Of a stretch of DNA of 64,000 nucleotides, positions 18,197 through 26,262 are shown piece by piece (positions within the stretch are counted from its first letter, which is position 1; every line of letters starts with the position of its first letter). Source of the DNA: Promethearchaeia archaeon (GTDB lineage: Archaea > Asgardarchaeota > Lokiarchaeia > Sigyniarchaeales > SOKP01); NCBI GenBank assembly GCA_029856105.1, contig JAHQWH010000155.1, positions 62,001-126,000 of the forward strand. The letters run 5' to 3'. Made by a program: the position numbers and the translations under genes. A model generated the notes under the pieces. It made no database searches and was not told the DNA's origin. It saw only the letters and a list, made by a program, of their open reading frames with translations.

Positions 18197-18991
18197 ATGG
18201 ATTTAACAACAATATTTTTATTAATATTATTAGGTTTTTTAACAGGAACTCTTTCAGTTATTGCTGGAATTGGAGGCGGAGTTTTTTTTGTATCCATAAT
18301 GGTACTTTTGTTTTCGATGCCGATTAATAACGCCATAGACACATCTACATTCATAATTTTAACGTCTTCTTGTGCAGGATTTATTACTTATCTAAAACAA
18401 GAAAGAACAAGTTTTAAATTAGCTTTGACATTTGGTGTATTTTCTATTTTAGGGAGCGTTTTAGCCACTATTCTATTTTCATTTATTCAAATCGATAATT
18501 CAATGTTAAAGATTCTATTTGCATTGACATTACTCGTGGCAGGATTAAATATGATCCATAAAGCTATTAAAACAAAAGGAGGATTAACAAGTAAAAATCC
18601 AGAAAAGGGAGAATTCTCATTGCACGATTACGATTATAAAACCAATTTAAAAAAAGCTATTCCATTATTTATATTAGCAGGTTTTGTTGCAAACCTACTA
18701 GGCATTGGTGGAGGTATTATAAATACTCCTTCCCTCAACATAATATTGGGTTTTCCTATCCATAATTCTACAGCAATTTCAACTTCAATAATCTTTTTCA
18801 CTGCAATATATAATACAATCATTAAGTGCCTTTTAGGCCAAATAGATTATTTAGTTGGTCTTCTAATAACCACGGGCGCTATATTTGGTTCGATATTTGG
18901 GGCAAAAATATCGAAAAAAATGTCGAAAACATATTTAAAATTTTTCGTGGCAATAATCTTACTAGTTTTAGCAATTAGAATGTTTTTTTAG
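18197..18991 (+). CDS. TauE/SafE (TSUP) family membrane transporter
   Basis: 264 residues with about eight hydrophobic helices arranged in two homologous halves. Each half begins with the family signature: TGTLSVIAGIGGGVFFVSIMV near residues 15-35 and VANLLGIGGGIINTPSLNII near 165-185. The two halves are joined by a hydrophilic loop (KTKGGLTSKNPEKGEFSLHD). Members export or import sulfite, sulfonates or organic acids. Nothing nearby identifies the cargo. Confidence 0.88.
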   Translation: MDLTTIFLLILLGFLTGTLSVIAGIGGGVFFVSIMVLLFSMPINNAIDTSTFIILTSSCAGFITYLKQERTSFKLALTFGVFSILGSVLATILFSFIQIDNSMLKILFALTLLVAGLNMIHKAIKTKGGLTSKNPEKGEFSLHDYDYKTNLKKAIPLFILAGFVANLLGIGGGIINTPSLNIILGFPIHNSTAISTSIIFFTAIYNTIIKCLLGQIDYLVGLLITTGAIFGSIFGAKISKKMSKTYLKFFVAIILLVLAIRMFF

Positions 18992-19082
18992 AGTTAATAT
19001 GAAAAAAATATAATGGAAAACTGATAGTATTATATGTAAACGAATTATGATGTAAGAAAAATAAAATAAAAGGAAATAAAAC

Positions 19083-19874
19083 ATGAACGAAAAAATTGAA
19101 TTGGTAATTAAAGATAATATCGCGATTATAAGACTAACAGATCCTGAGAATTTTAACCCTTTAAATAAAAGTTCTGGGAAAAAGCTGTTAGAAATTATAG
19201 AATCTATTCGAAATAATAGTACTGTAAGATGCCTAGTAATAACCGGCTCAGGAAAGGCATTTTCAGCGGGCGGAGATATAAAACAATTTAAGGCGAGTAT
19301 TGAAAATGGCACATCAGGTCAAGTTATGGACGATTTAACGAAAGACCTATATAAAATTGCCTTAACTTTGCGTCTTTATCCAAAACCTGTTATTGCGGCT
19401 GTGAATGGCTGGGCAGTAGGTGCTGGAATGAACCTCGCTCTCTCGTGTGATTTTATAATTGCTTCAGAAAAAGCGAGATTTAGGCAATCTTTTTCCAAAC
19501 TCGCTCTAATTCCGGGATTTGCAGGAACTATTTTTTTAAGCCGTCAGCTCACATGGCAACAAGCAACACAAATGGCGTTTTTTGGAGACACCTATTCAGC
19601 TGAGGAGATGAAAAAGCTTGGTTTTGTCAACGAAATCGTACCTCATGAAGATTTAGAAGAAGTTTCTCTACAATGGGCTGAGCGACTCGCCAAGGGACCT
19701 ATGTTAACATATGCAAGGACCAAAAAATTATTCTTTGAAGCCCTCAGTACTCCATTAGAAGAACACCTTGAAAATGAGCGTCAAATGCAGATAAAATCGG
19801 CTGAATCTGAAGAATATAAAATTGGTGTATTTGCTCTAAACGACAAAAAAGAACCTAATTTTATTGGAGATTAA
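19083..19874 (+). CDS. Crotonase-fold protein with atypical active site
   Basis: 263 residues with clear crotonase architecture: ITGSGKAFSAGGDIKQFK (oxyanion hole) near 54-71 and GWAVGAGMNLALSCDFIIAS at 109-128. The two hydratase glutamates are replaced (Asn117 and Phe137), and the PaaG-type Asp in the IPD motif is Gly (ALIPGFAGTIF). So it is not an ordinary enoyl-CoA hydratase; PaaG/PaaB-like isomerases or CoA-thioester lyases are the nearest relatives by pattern. It is a stand-alone gene. A weak AAAGGAAA precedes the ATG. Confidence 0.85.
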   Translation: MNEKIELVIKDNIAIIRLTDPENFNPLNKSSGKKLLEIIESIRNNSTVRCLVITGSGKAFSAGGDIKQFKASIENGTSGQVMDDLTKDLYKIALTLRLYPKPVIAAVNGWAVGAGMNLALSCDFIIASEKARFRQSFSKLALIPGFAGTIFLSRQLTWQQATQMAFFGDTYSAEEMKKLGFVNEIVPHEDLEEVSLQWAERLAKGPMLTYARTKKLFFEALSTPLEEHLENERQMQIKSAESEEYKIGVFALNDKKEPNFIGD

Positions 19875-19975
19875 TAGCCAAAAATTCGTATAAAATAATT
19901 TCTATAAAATCTTAAATCCTTTTTAGCATAGTATATATTAATTTAATATGTCAATAATTGATTGGATGAGTAAAG

Positions 19976-20791
19976 ATGAGTAAAGGTTTTAGACTTTTAA
20001 GGGTTGAATATCTTTTTTCTGTGCTCGTTCCTTGTTTATTGAGCATATATTTAAACAATTACGATGTTTTTGCTCACATTTGGATACTAGCTGGATTTGG
20101 GTTTTATGCCATTACGGGAAACACGCTCAATGATGTAATCGATATGGAAGATCCAAACGAAAAGGAGACGCTAGAAAGAGTACAGGGTTATCGACGAAAA
20201 GAAATATTCACAATTTCTTTGGCAAGTTTTTTATTAGGGACCGTATGTTTCATGAATAGTATCGTAGCAAACCCACTCTTAGGAGTTTATTTAGCTATCA
20301 TCGTTATTTCCGTAATTTTTTATTGCCTATTTAAATCGCTGGTTATTATTAACCATATTATTTTAGGAATATCGCATATTTTTTTACCTTATTTTATGAT
20401 AAAAATCAACGCTGGCGATATTTCTATGAATTACTTTCCTAATCTAACTTTATTTGAGTTATTAATATTACTCACTATAGCTTCTGTGGCATTTTCCGGT
20501 CAAATGCTTCACGAAATGATTGATGGAGATTCGTTATCAAAATTATCTCCAAAAGCTTCACGATTAATAATCTGGATATCATCTATAATATCGCTGACAA
20601 TCGCTATAGTTTCGTTAGTTGTTACTCAATACATTATATTTCTACCAGTAGTCTTCTTTCCTTTTGGAATAATGTATATTTTTAGGAAAATTCGAACGGA
20701 TTTAGCCGGTAGAAGCTCGTTAAAAGATGTAGGAATCATATTAGGAAATCTTACTTTCTTTTATATTATAATTTTAATCATAGCACCTTAA
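19976..20791 (+). CDS. UbiA-family prenyltransferase
   Basis: 271 residues, about eight to nine transmembrane helices. The first Asp-rich motif N52-D53-x-x-D56 (LNDVIDMEDPNEK) binds the Mg-diphosphate of the prenyl donor. The second is in LHEMIDGDSLSK near residue 180. Archaeal members make geranylgeranylglyceryl phosphate derivatives (DGGGP synthase), quinones or other prenylated products. The sequence is divergent and no lipid genes are adjacent, so the product is not assignable. The ATG is preceded by a near-duplicate ATGAGTAAAG at 19967. Confidence 0.82.
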   Translation: MSKGFRLLRVEYLFSVLVPCLLSIYLNNYDVFAHIWILAGFGFYAITGNTLNDVIDMEDPNEKETLERVQGYRRKEIFTISLASFLLGTVCFMNSIVANPLLGVYLAIIVISVIFYCLFKSLVIINHIILGISHIFLPYFMIKINAGDISMNYFPNLTLFELLILLTIASVAFSGQMLHEMIDGDSLSKLSPKASRLIIWISSIISLTIAIVSLVVTQYIIFLPVVFFPFGIMYIFRKIRTDLAGRSSLKDVGIILGNLTFFYIIILIIAP

Positions 20792-20901
20792 AAAACCATC
20801 TGTAATAATGATTTTAAAAGATTATATACTTTTAAGCCAATAATAATTAAGTGAATTATTAAAATCAAGAAGAGATAAAGAATAAAATAATTGAGTTTGA
20901 A

Positions 20902-22170
20902 ATGACTAAAATTGAACCTGTTGATAGAGATTTTTTTTCTCCGTTTAATGAAGAAGCTTGCACTCTATGTGGAGAATGTTTTCATAATTGCCCCGTAATG
21001 GGACTTTCTATTGAAGAATCTATTGAGGAAATGAAAAAATTAATCGCTGGGAATGAAACAAAACGAGTGCTAAAAGAATGTCAAAGTTGTCATTCATGTA
21101 ATTTTTATTGCCCTGAAAATGCTCGTCCTGCAGAGTTGATTTTGCAGAGATGGAATGAAAAATATAAAGAAGAGGGGTTAAGAATCCGTGGGAAGTATTA
21201 CATGACGCTTTATCCGCACTACCCTAACTTCCGATCTTACGTTATGGACCACATGCCTAAAAAAACAAAAGAACTTGTTAAATCATGGGCAGATTTATCT
21301 CCTTTAAAAGGCGACACGCTTACTTATCCAGGATGTAACATAATTACATATGCCGAGTTAACGCAAACAAGCTTTTTTAAGGATCTAGACATTAGGGGTA
21401 GGCTTGAATATTGTTGTGGAGAAACACTATTTCGAACGGGATACGAGGACGAGTTATTTCAAGTTACTAAGAGGTTAGATAAATGGTTTAATATATTAAA
21501 ACCTAAGAATTTGCTAGTTTTGTGTACAGCAGGAACTAATGTTTTCAAAAATGTACTACCTCATTATGGATTAACCTATAAATTTGATTCTATTAAATCT
21601 TATATCCAATATTTATGGGAAAAAATAGAAAATGGTACAATTCAAATTACTAATAAATTAGATATGATGGTTTCAATTCAAGATTCTTGTTATTCAAAAA
21701 TGTTTGGAGATGACTACATGGATTTACCTCGAAAAATTTTAGAAGCAATTGGGGTAAAAGTAATCGAAATCGAAACATGTCGCGAAAATATGAGGTGCTG
21801 TGGAATTGGGGGTGGATTTTCTATGGATTCAGCGTATCACACAATGAAAATAAGATCAGCAACAATGAGAAACATAAAAGAATTTAAAAAAGTAAAAGTT
21901 GATGCGCTTTGTGTATATTGTGCAGGATGTCTCGCTACTTATAGTACAGCTAAAAAATTATATTTAGGGAAAATAAAAATCTATCATATTATCGAATTAT
22001 TACAAATGGCATGTGGAGAGAAGCCAATGTCTAATAAAGCAAAGAAAAAAAGAGCTAAGCACTTCTTCTGGGGGATCATGAAAAAGCAACTTCCGAAATT
22101 GCCTTCGAAAAAAACATTTAAAATAGCAGATCTACCAGAAGATCCACCACCGTATAGCGAGGCGTATTAA
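20902..22170 (+). CDS. CCG-domain Fe-S oxidoreductase (HdrD/GlpC-like)
   Basis: 422 residues. The N-terminus has two [4Fe-4S] ferredoxin motifs (CTLCGECFHNCP and CQSCHSCNFYCP). Two CCG domains follow: the first with YPGC, EYCCGETLF and LVLCTAG; the second with QDSC, MRCCGIGGG and CVYCAGC. This is the layout of heterodisulfide-reductase catalytic subunits and related quinone- or ETF-linked Fe-S proteins. A basic C-terminal tail ends the protein. The next gene is a paralogue 2 bp downstream. In this fatty-acid-degrading context an ETF-dependent electron-transfer role is plausible (inference). Confidence 0.88.
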   Translation: MTKIEPVDRDFFSPFNEEACTLCGECFHNCPVMGLSIEESIEEMKKLIAGNETKRVLKECQSCHSCNFYCPENARPAELILQRWNEKYKEEGLRIRGKYYMTLYPHYPNFRSYVMDHMPKKTKELVKSWADLSPLKGDTLTYPGCNIITYAELTQTSFFKDLDIRGRLEYCCGETLFRTGYEDELFQVTKRLDKWFNILKPKNLLVLCTAGTNVFKNVLPHYGLTYKFDSIKSYIQYLWEKIENGTIQITNKLDMMVSIQDSCYSKMFGDDYMDLPRKILEAIGVKVIEIETCRENMRCCGIGGGFSMDSAYHTMKIRSATMRNIKEFKKVKVDALCVYCAGCLATYSTAKKLYLGKIKIYHIIELLQMACGEKPMSNKAKKKRAKHFFWGIMKKQLPKLPSKKTFKIADLPEDPPPYSEAY

Positions 22171-22172
22171 AA

Positions 22173-23531
22173 ATGGTGGAAATTAAAAGAACTCCGGCTT
22201 TCAGAGAAGACTTATGTGATTTGTGTGGGCTTTGTTTTCATCTATGTCCAGTTCTACAATTACCTTTGGATGAAGCAAAAGAAGAGATTCAAAATTTAAT
22301 CGAAGGTCGAAAGTCAAATTATGTACTTGAAAAATGCAATACTTGTTTATCTTGCAATCTATACTGCCCTCAAAACGCTAATCCATATCAATTGATACTC
22401 GAGAGATGGAATGATTTGTATAAAGAGAGAGGTGCGCCTCCCCTTTACTATTTTGTTTGTCCCACTGAAGATCGTAACATTTGGCAACTTCTAAATTTGT
22501 TTTTATCTAATCGAGAAAGAAGATGGATATACAGGTGGATGCATTACATCCCTAAGAACGAGGATACTGTTTTGTTAATTGGAAACTATACACATATATT
22601 CCCATTTATCATTGGGGGTAGTAGATTGCTTGATTGCTTCAAACCTATTGATCGGATCGACCAATGGGAAGGAGGTGCTTACTTATACCAAGGAGGATAT
22701 TTAGATATTGTAAAAAAGATAGCTGAGAGGACAAAAAGAGATTTTGATAGTTGGGGCGTTAAAAATGTTGTTGCCACATTAGATGCTGTTGAGTATTTCT
22801 TCAAGGAAGTCCACCCGAAGGAAATGGGGGTGAAACACGATCAGAATTTTATAAATTTTCATCGCTGGTTATTGGATAATATTAGCTCTGGAGAAATCAA
22901 TCTTCAAAACCAACTTAATCTAACGGTTACCGTTCACGATAACTGCTTTTCTAAAGCACTAGGAGGATATTGGGAGGAACCAAGAACAATATTGGAGAAA
23001 TGCGGTTGTAAAATACTTGAGATGAAACATATTAAAAAAGATTCCTTATGTTGCGGGTTTGGAGCCGGGGCATCGTGGGTTAAGAATATTTCTCTACCTT
23101 TTGATATGATCTCTGAAGGAGTAAAAAAATTTAAGGAAGCAGAAGAGACCGGCGCAAAAGCACTAATAACTTACTGTGGAGGATGTCTTTATTTAATGTG
23201 GGCTACTAAGGAGTTGTTGAGAAGTAAAATAGATTTATATCATATCATTGAAATTGTCAGAATGGCAATGGGCGAAGAATTAGATTACCCTAAAGATCAC
23301 ATTAAACGAGCCTGGGATGTCGTTGCGATTATTACTTACTCTTTGCTACTATCGTCTTTTAAGAAAAACTTTTATATAAGAAGCATAACATACGACAAAG
23401 ATTTTAGCACATATAAACCGAAGAAATATTTACTATTAAGGTTGATAAGGTATCTGTTTGATTTCAAGTTAATTAGAATCGTTTACGCTAAAATATTTAG
23501 GTTAATGATGCCGATTATGAAGACTCGATAA
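22173..23531 (+). CDS. CCG-domain Fe-S oxidoreductase paralogue with degenerate first CCG domain
   Basis: 452 residues, clearly homologous to the preceding protein along its length. The ferredoxin motifs (CDLCGLCFHLCP and CNTCLSCNLYCP) and the second CCG domain (HDNC, LCCGFGAG, YCGGC) are intact. The first CCG domain has lost its cysteines: where the partner has EYCCGETLF it has QWEGGAYLY, and the LVLCTAG position is VVATLDA. A C-terminal extension of about 100 residues contains a hydrophobic stretch (VVAIITYSLLLSSF) and basic amphipathic helices, perhaps for membrane association. The pair probably forms a heteromer in which only some cluster sites are catalytic. Confidence 0.87.
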   Translation: MVEIKRTPAFREDLCDLCGLCFHLCPVLQLPLDEAKEEIQNLIEGRKSNYVLEKCNTCLSCNLYCPQNANPYQLILERWNDLYKERGAPPLYYFVCPTEDRNIWQLLNLFLSNRERRWIYRWMHYIPKNEDTVLLIGNYTHIFPFIIGGSRLLDCFKPIDRIDQWEGGAYLYQGGYLDIVKKIAERTKRDFDSWGVKNVVATLDAVEYFFKEVHPKEMGVKHDQNFINFHRWLLDNISSGEINLQNQLNLTVTVHDNCFSKALGGYWEEPRTILEKCGCKILEMKHIKKDSLCCGFGAGASWVKNISLPFDMISEGVKKFKEAEETGAKALITYCGGCLYLMWATKELLRSKIDLYHIIEIVRMAMGEELDYPKDHIKRAWDVVAIITYSLLLSSFKKNFYIRSITYDKDFSTYKPKKYLLLRLIRYLFDFKLIRIVYAKIFRLMMPIMKTR

Positions 23532-23702
23532 AATATAATTTTATATTTTCTATATTGTTTAATTATTAATGTTATAAATATCGGCGAAACTATAGAATTT
23601 ATTGATTATCATTTACAATTTCACAAAAATGATTAAGAAATATGAATGGAAATTATAATCTCCTGATAAATATCATTTAAATATTGTATAAATTGTGTTC
23701 AG

Positions 23703-24752
23703 ATGGATTTAATTAATCAAAAATTTCTAAGAGAAGCAAGATTTTATGAAAAAATCAATGAAAAATTCTCCCAATGCCTAAGTTGTGAAAGAAAATGCAA
23801 AATAGCAAAAGGAAAAGTTGGTTTTTGTCAAACTCGAATTAATATAGCCGGAGTTATCTATACAATTGTTTATGGATTAATTCCTGCTTTATCTTTCAAT
23901 CCTATAGAAAAAAAACCATTATTTCATTATCATCCTGGAAGTACAGCTATAACCGTTGGTACTTATGGATGCAACTTCAATTGTTTTTGGTGTCAAAATC
24001 ACCATATTTCACATCCTAAAGAAAATATTGTTGATTTGGCCAGAAAGGCAAAAGATTATCTTTCCCCAGAAAAAGTAATCGAGCTAGCTATAAAAAATAA
24101 TTGCCAGGGAACATCAATCTCGTTTAATGAGCCTACACTACTATTTGAATATTCCTTAGATGTTTTTAAATTAGCAAAAAAGGAAGGGCTATACAATACA
24201 TATGTTACTAATGGATATATGACTGAGGAAGTATTAAAAGAATTGGTGAAAAGCGGATTAGATGCCATGAATATAGATATTAAAGGTGATAGTTTTATGG
24301 TCAAAAGATATTGTGATAGCGACATAGAAAATGTATGGAGAAATGCAAAATTAGCGAAAAATCATGGCGTACACATAGAAATAACAACACTTCTTATCGA
24401 AGATTTTAACACCGATGAAAAAATAATTAAATCAATTTCAGAAAGGATAATTACTGATCTGGGAAAAGAAACTCCATTTCATATTACTCGTTTTTTTCCA
24501 CATTACAAATCTCATGAACATGGTCTTATTAATCCAACTCCAATAAAAACTTTATATAAAGCATATGATATCGCAAAAAAAATCGGTTTAGAATTTGTTT
24601 ATTTAGGAAATTTGCCTAATTCGAAATACGAAAACACTTATTGTCCTAAATGTTCAAATTTAGTTATTGAACGATCTGGATTTGAAATTAATAGAGTTTT
24701 TTTGAATTCTCATGGAAATTGTAAATTTTGTGGAAGAAATATTTCCAAATGA
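23703..24752 (+). CDS. AmmeMemoRadiSam-type radical SAM protein (PflA-like)
   Basis: 349 residues. The radical SAM cluster motif CxxxCxxC is Cys90, Cys94 and Cys97 in GTYGCNFNCFWCQNH. The N-terminal CLSCERKCKIAKGKVGFC is the conserved block of the 'AmmeMemoRadiSam system radical SAM enzyme' group, and FNEPTLLFEYSLDVFKLAK is the usual SAM/substrate region. The C-terminus is a zinc-ribbon-like CPKC ... CKFC. The usual AMMECR1 and Memo partners are not in the window. Function of the system is unestablished. Confidence 0.88.
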   Translation: MDLINQKFLREARFYEKINEKFSQCLSCERKCKIAKGKVGFCQTRINIAGVIYTIVYGLIPALSFNPIEKKPLFHYHPGSTAITVGTYGCNFNCFWCQNHHISHPKENIVDLARKAKDYLSPEKVIELAIKNNCQGTSISFNEPTLLFEYSLDVFKLAKKEGLYNTYVTNGYMTEEVLKELVKSGLDAMNIDIKGDSFMVKRYCDSDIENVWRNAKLAKNHGVHIEITTLLIEDFNTDEKIIKSISERIITDLGKETPFHITRFFPHYKSHEHGLINPTPIKTLYKAYDIAKKIGLEFVYLGNLPNSKYENTYCPKCSNLVIERSGFEINRVFLNSHGNCKFCGRNISK

Positions 24753-24979
24753 AACTAAGGGTTTTTAAAAAAAATTCCTTTATAAATGTTTTTTATTGAA
24801 ATTCTGTGTAGAGATACCATTTATATATGGACTAAAAATATAATTTAATTACAAAAGGCCGAAAATCGGTAAATTTTAGTTATTCACAGCTAAAATTATG
24901 CTTTATAATGCAATTCTAAAGAAATCTAATAATTAATTAAAAAATTACATCTAATAGCGTAAAAAGGAGGGGGAAAATT

Positions 24980-26212
24980 ATATCTGATACTATTTCTAAA
25001 AAAAAAATTGAATATATCCAACAAAAAGACGAATTTGACTATTTAAAAAGCTTAATAGATTCTCTTGATAAGGGTAATTGTATAGGAATTTTACTACAAG
25101 GTCCACCAGGCACAGGGAAGACCTTGTTAGCAATTTCACTTGCTAAGGAATATAAAGCTTCTTACTATATTATTGACGGGTCACCTGACCTTGATAGAAG
25201 AGATATTGAAGGTAATTGGGAACTTTTAAAGGGCGAAACTAAATTTAATTATGGCCCTCTTACTTTAGCCATTAAGGATGCAAATAATGAAGGAATAGCT
25301 TTTATTATTATTAATGAAATTAACGCTATTCGCGAAAATGAACAAATATCGTTAAATTCTCTTCTATCCGAAAATCATATCAACTTAATTTCAAAGGGTT
25401 TTGAAAAACACGAATTAAATTCTGAAAGTAAATTAATCATTATAGGAACTATGAATAAAGGGGTTATTGGTATTAATAAATTACAAGAAGCCTTTGAAGA
25501 TCGCTTTATTATAACCCCTGAAATATCTTATCCGTTAAAAAACAAAGAAATTGATATTGCGAGCCAAATCTCGGGATGTAAGAAAAAGATTGCAGAGATT
25601 GTTGTAGATGCTGCCCGCCAAATTAGGAAACAGGCGATTCAGGATTATTCTATAACAAAAATATTTTCAACTCGCTTAGTAGTAAATTTCTGCATGTTAA
25701 TTTCTCTGATGCCCCCTAAATACTTAAAACACAACATCGAAAATGTAATCATCAATAAACTCGGAACTACTACTGAAGAAAAGAAAAGTATCGCCATGAT
25801 ACTTGATGGAAAGATGTTCGAGACCAAGTTAAAGGAAGAATTAATAAGTAAAAAGACAACTATAAAGAGCTGGGATTGTAAGTTAGATAAAGATTCACTC
25901 GACCAACTACTTACTAATACTAAAGCATGTTTTACTAATTATATTAGTAAATATGGTCGATCAAATGCGTTTAGACATAACGGAAATATAATGTGGAAAT
26001 TGATTCAATGGATGTGGTTAAATAAAAGGGAAACTTTACAAAATTATTTTCAATTGACAGAGGTTCTAAGCCTACATACACAATACAAGCAAGAAACAGG
26101 AAAAGACTACATTTACAACGGAAATATTACCTTAAATTATATAAAGTGGATATATCAGCATAATCCCGAAGATTTAAAGAAGTTTATGAAAGAATTATAT
26201 CCTGTTTTATAA
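24980..26212 (+). CDS. MoxR-type AAA+ ATPase, apparent ATA start
   Basis: 410 residues if read from ATA 24980. Walker A GPPGTGKT is at 41-48, so initiation at the first ordinary start codon (TTG 25124) would remove it. No ATG, GTG or TTG lies in frame upstream. A strong AAGGAGGGGG (24964-24973) sits 6 bp before the ATA. Walker B is in IAFIIINEINA, sensor 1 in LIIIGTMN and an Arg finger in EAFEDRFIIT. The last 110 residues carry two copies of an NGNI-x-x-x-x-I-x-W pattern (RHNGNIMWKLIQWMW and YNGNITLNYIKWIY), not a usual MoxR feature. The VWA partner gene follows 50 bp downstream; such pairs act as chaperone-like remodelling machines. Confidence 0.85.
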   Translation: MSDTISKKKIEYIQQKDEFDYLKSLIDSLDKGNCIGILLQGPPGTGKTLLAISLAKEYKASYYIIDGSPDLDRRDIEGNWELLKGETKFNYGPLTLAIKDANNEGIAFIIINEINAIRENEQISLNSLLSENHINLISKGFEKHELNSESKLIIIGTMNKGVIGINKLQEAFEDRFIITPEISYPLKNKEIDIASQISGCKKKIAEIVVDAARQIRKQAIQDYSITKIFSTRLVVNFCMLISLMPPKYLKHNIENVIINKLGTTTEEKKSIAMILDGKMFETKLKEELISKKTTIKSWDCKLDKDSLDQLLTNTKACFTNYISKYGRSNAFRHNGNIMWKLIQWMWLNKRETLQNYFQLTEVLSLHTQYKQETGKDYIYNGNITLNYIKWIYQHNPEDLKKFMKELYPVL

Positions 26213-26262
26213 CTTAAAATATATATAAATTACATAAAATCAAATTAAAAAGCTGCGTAATC

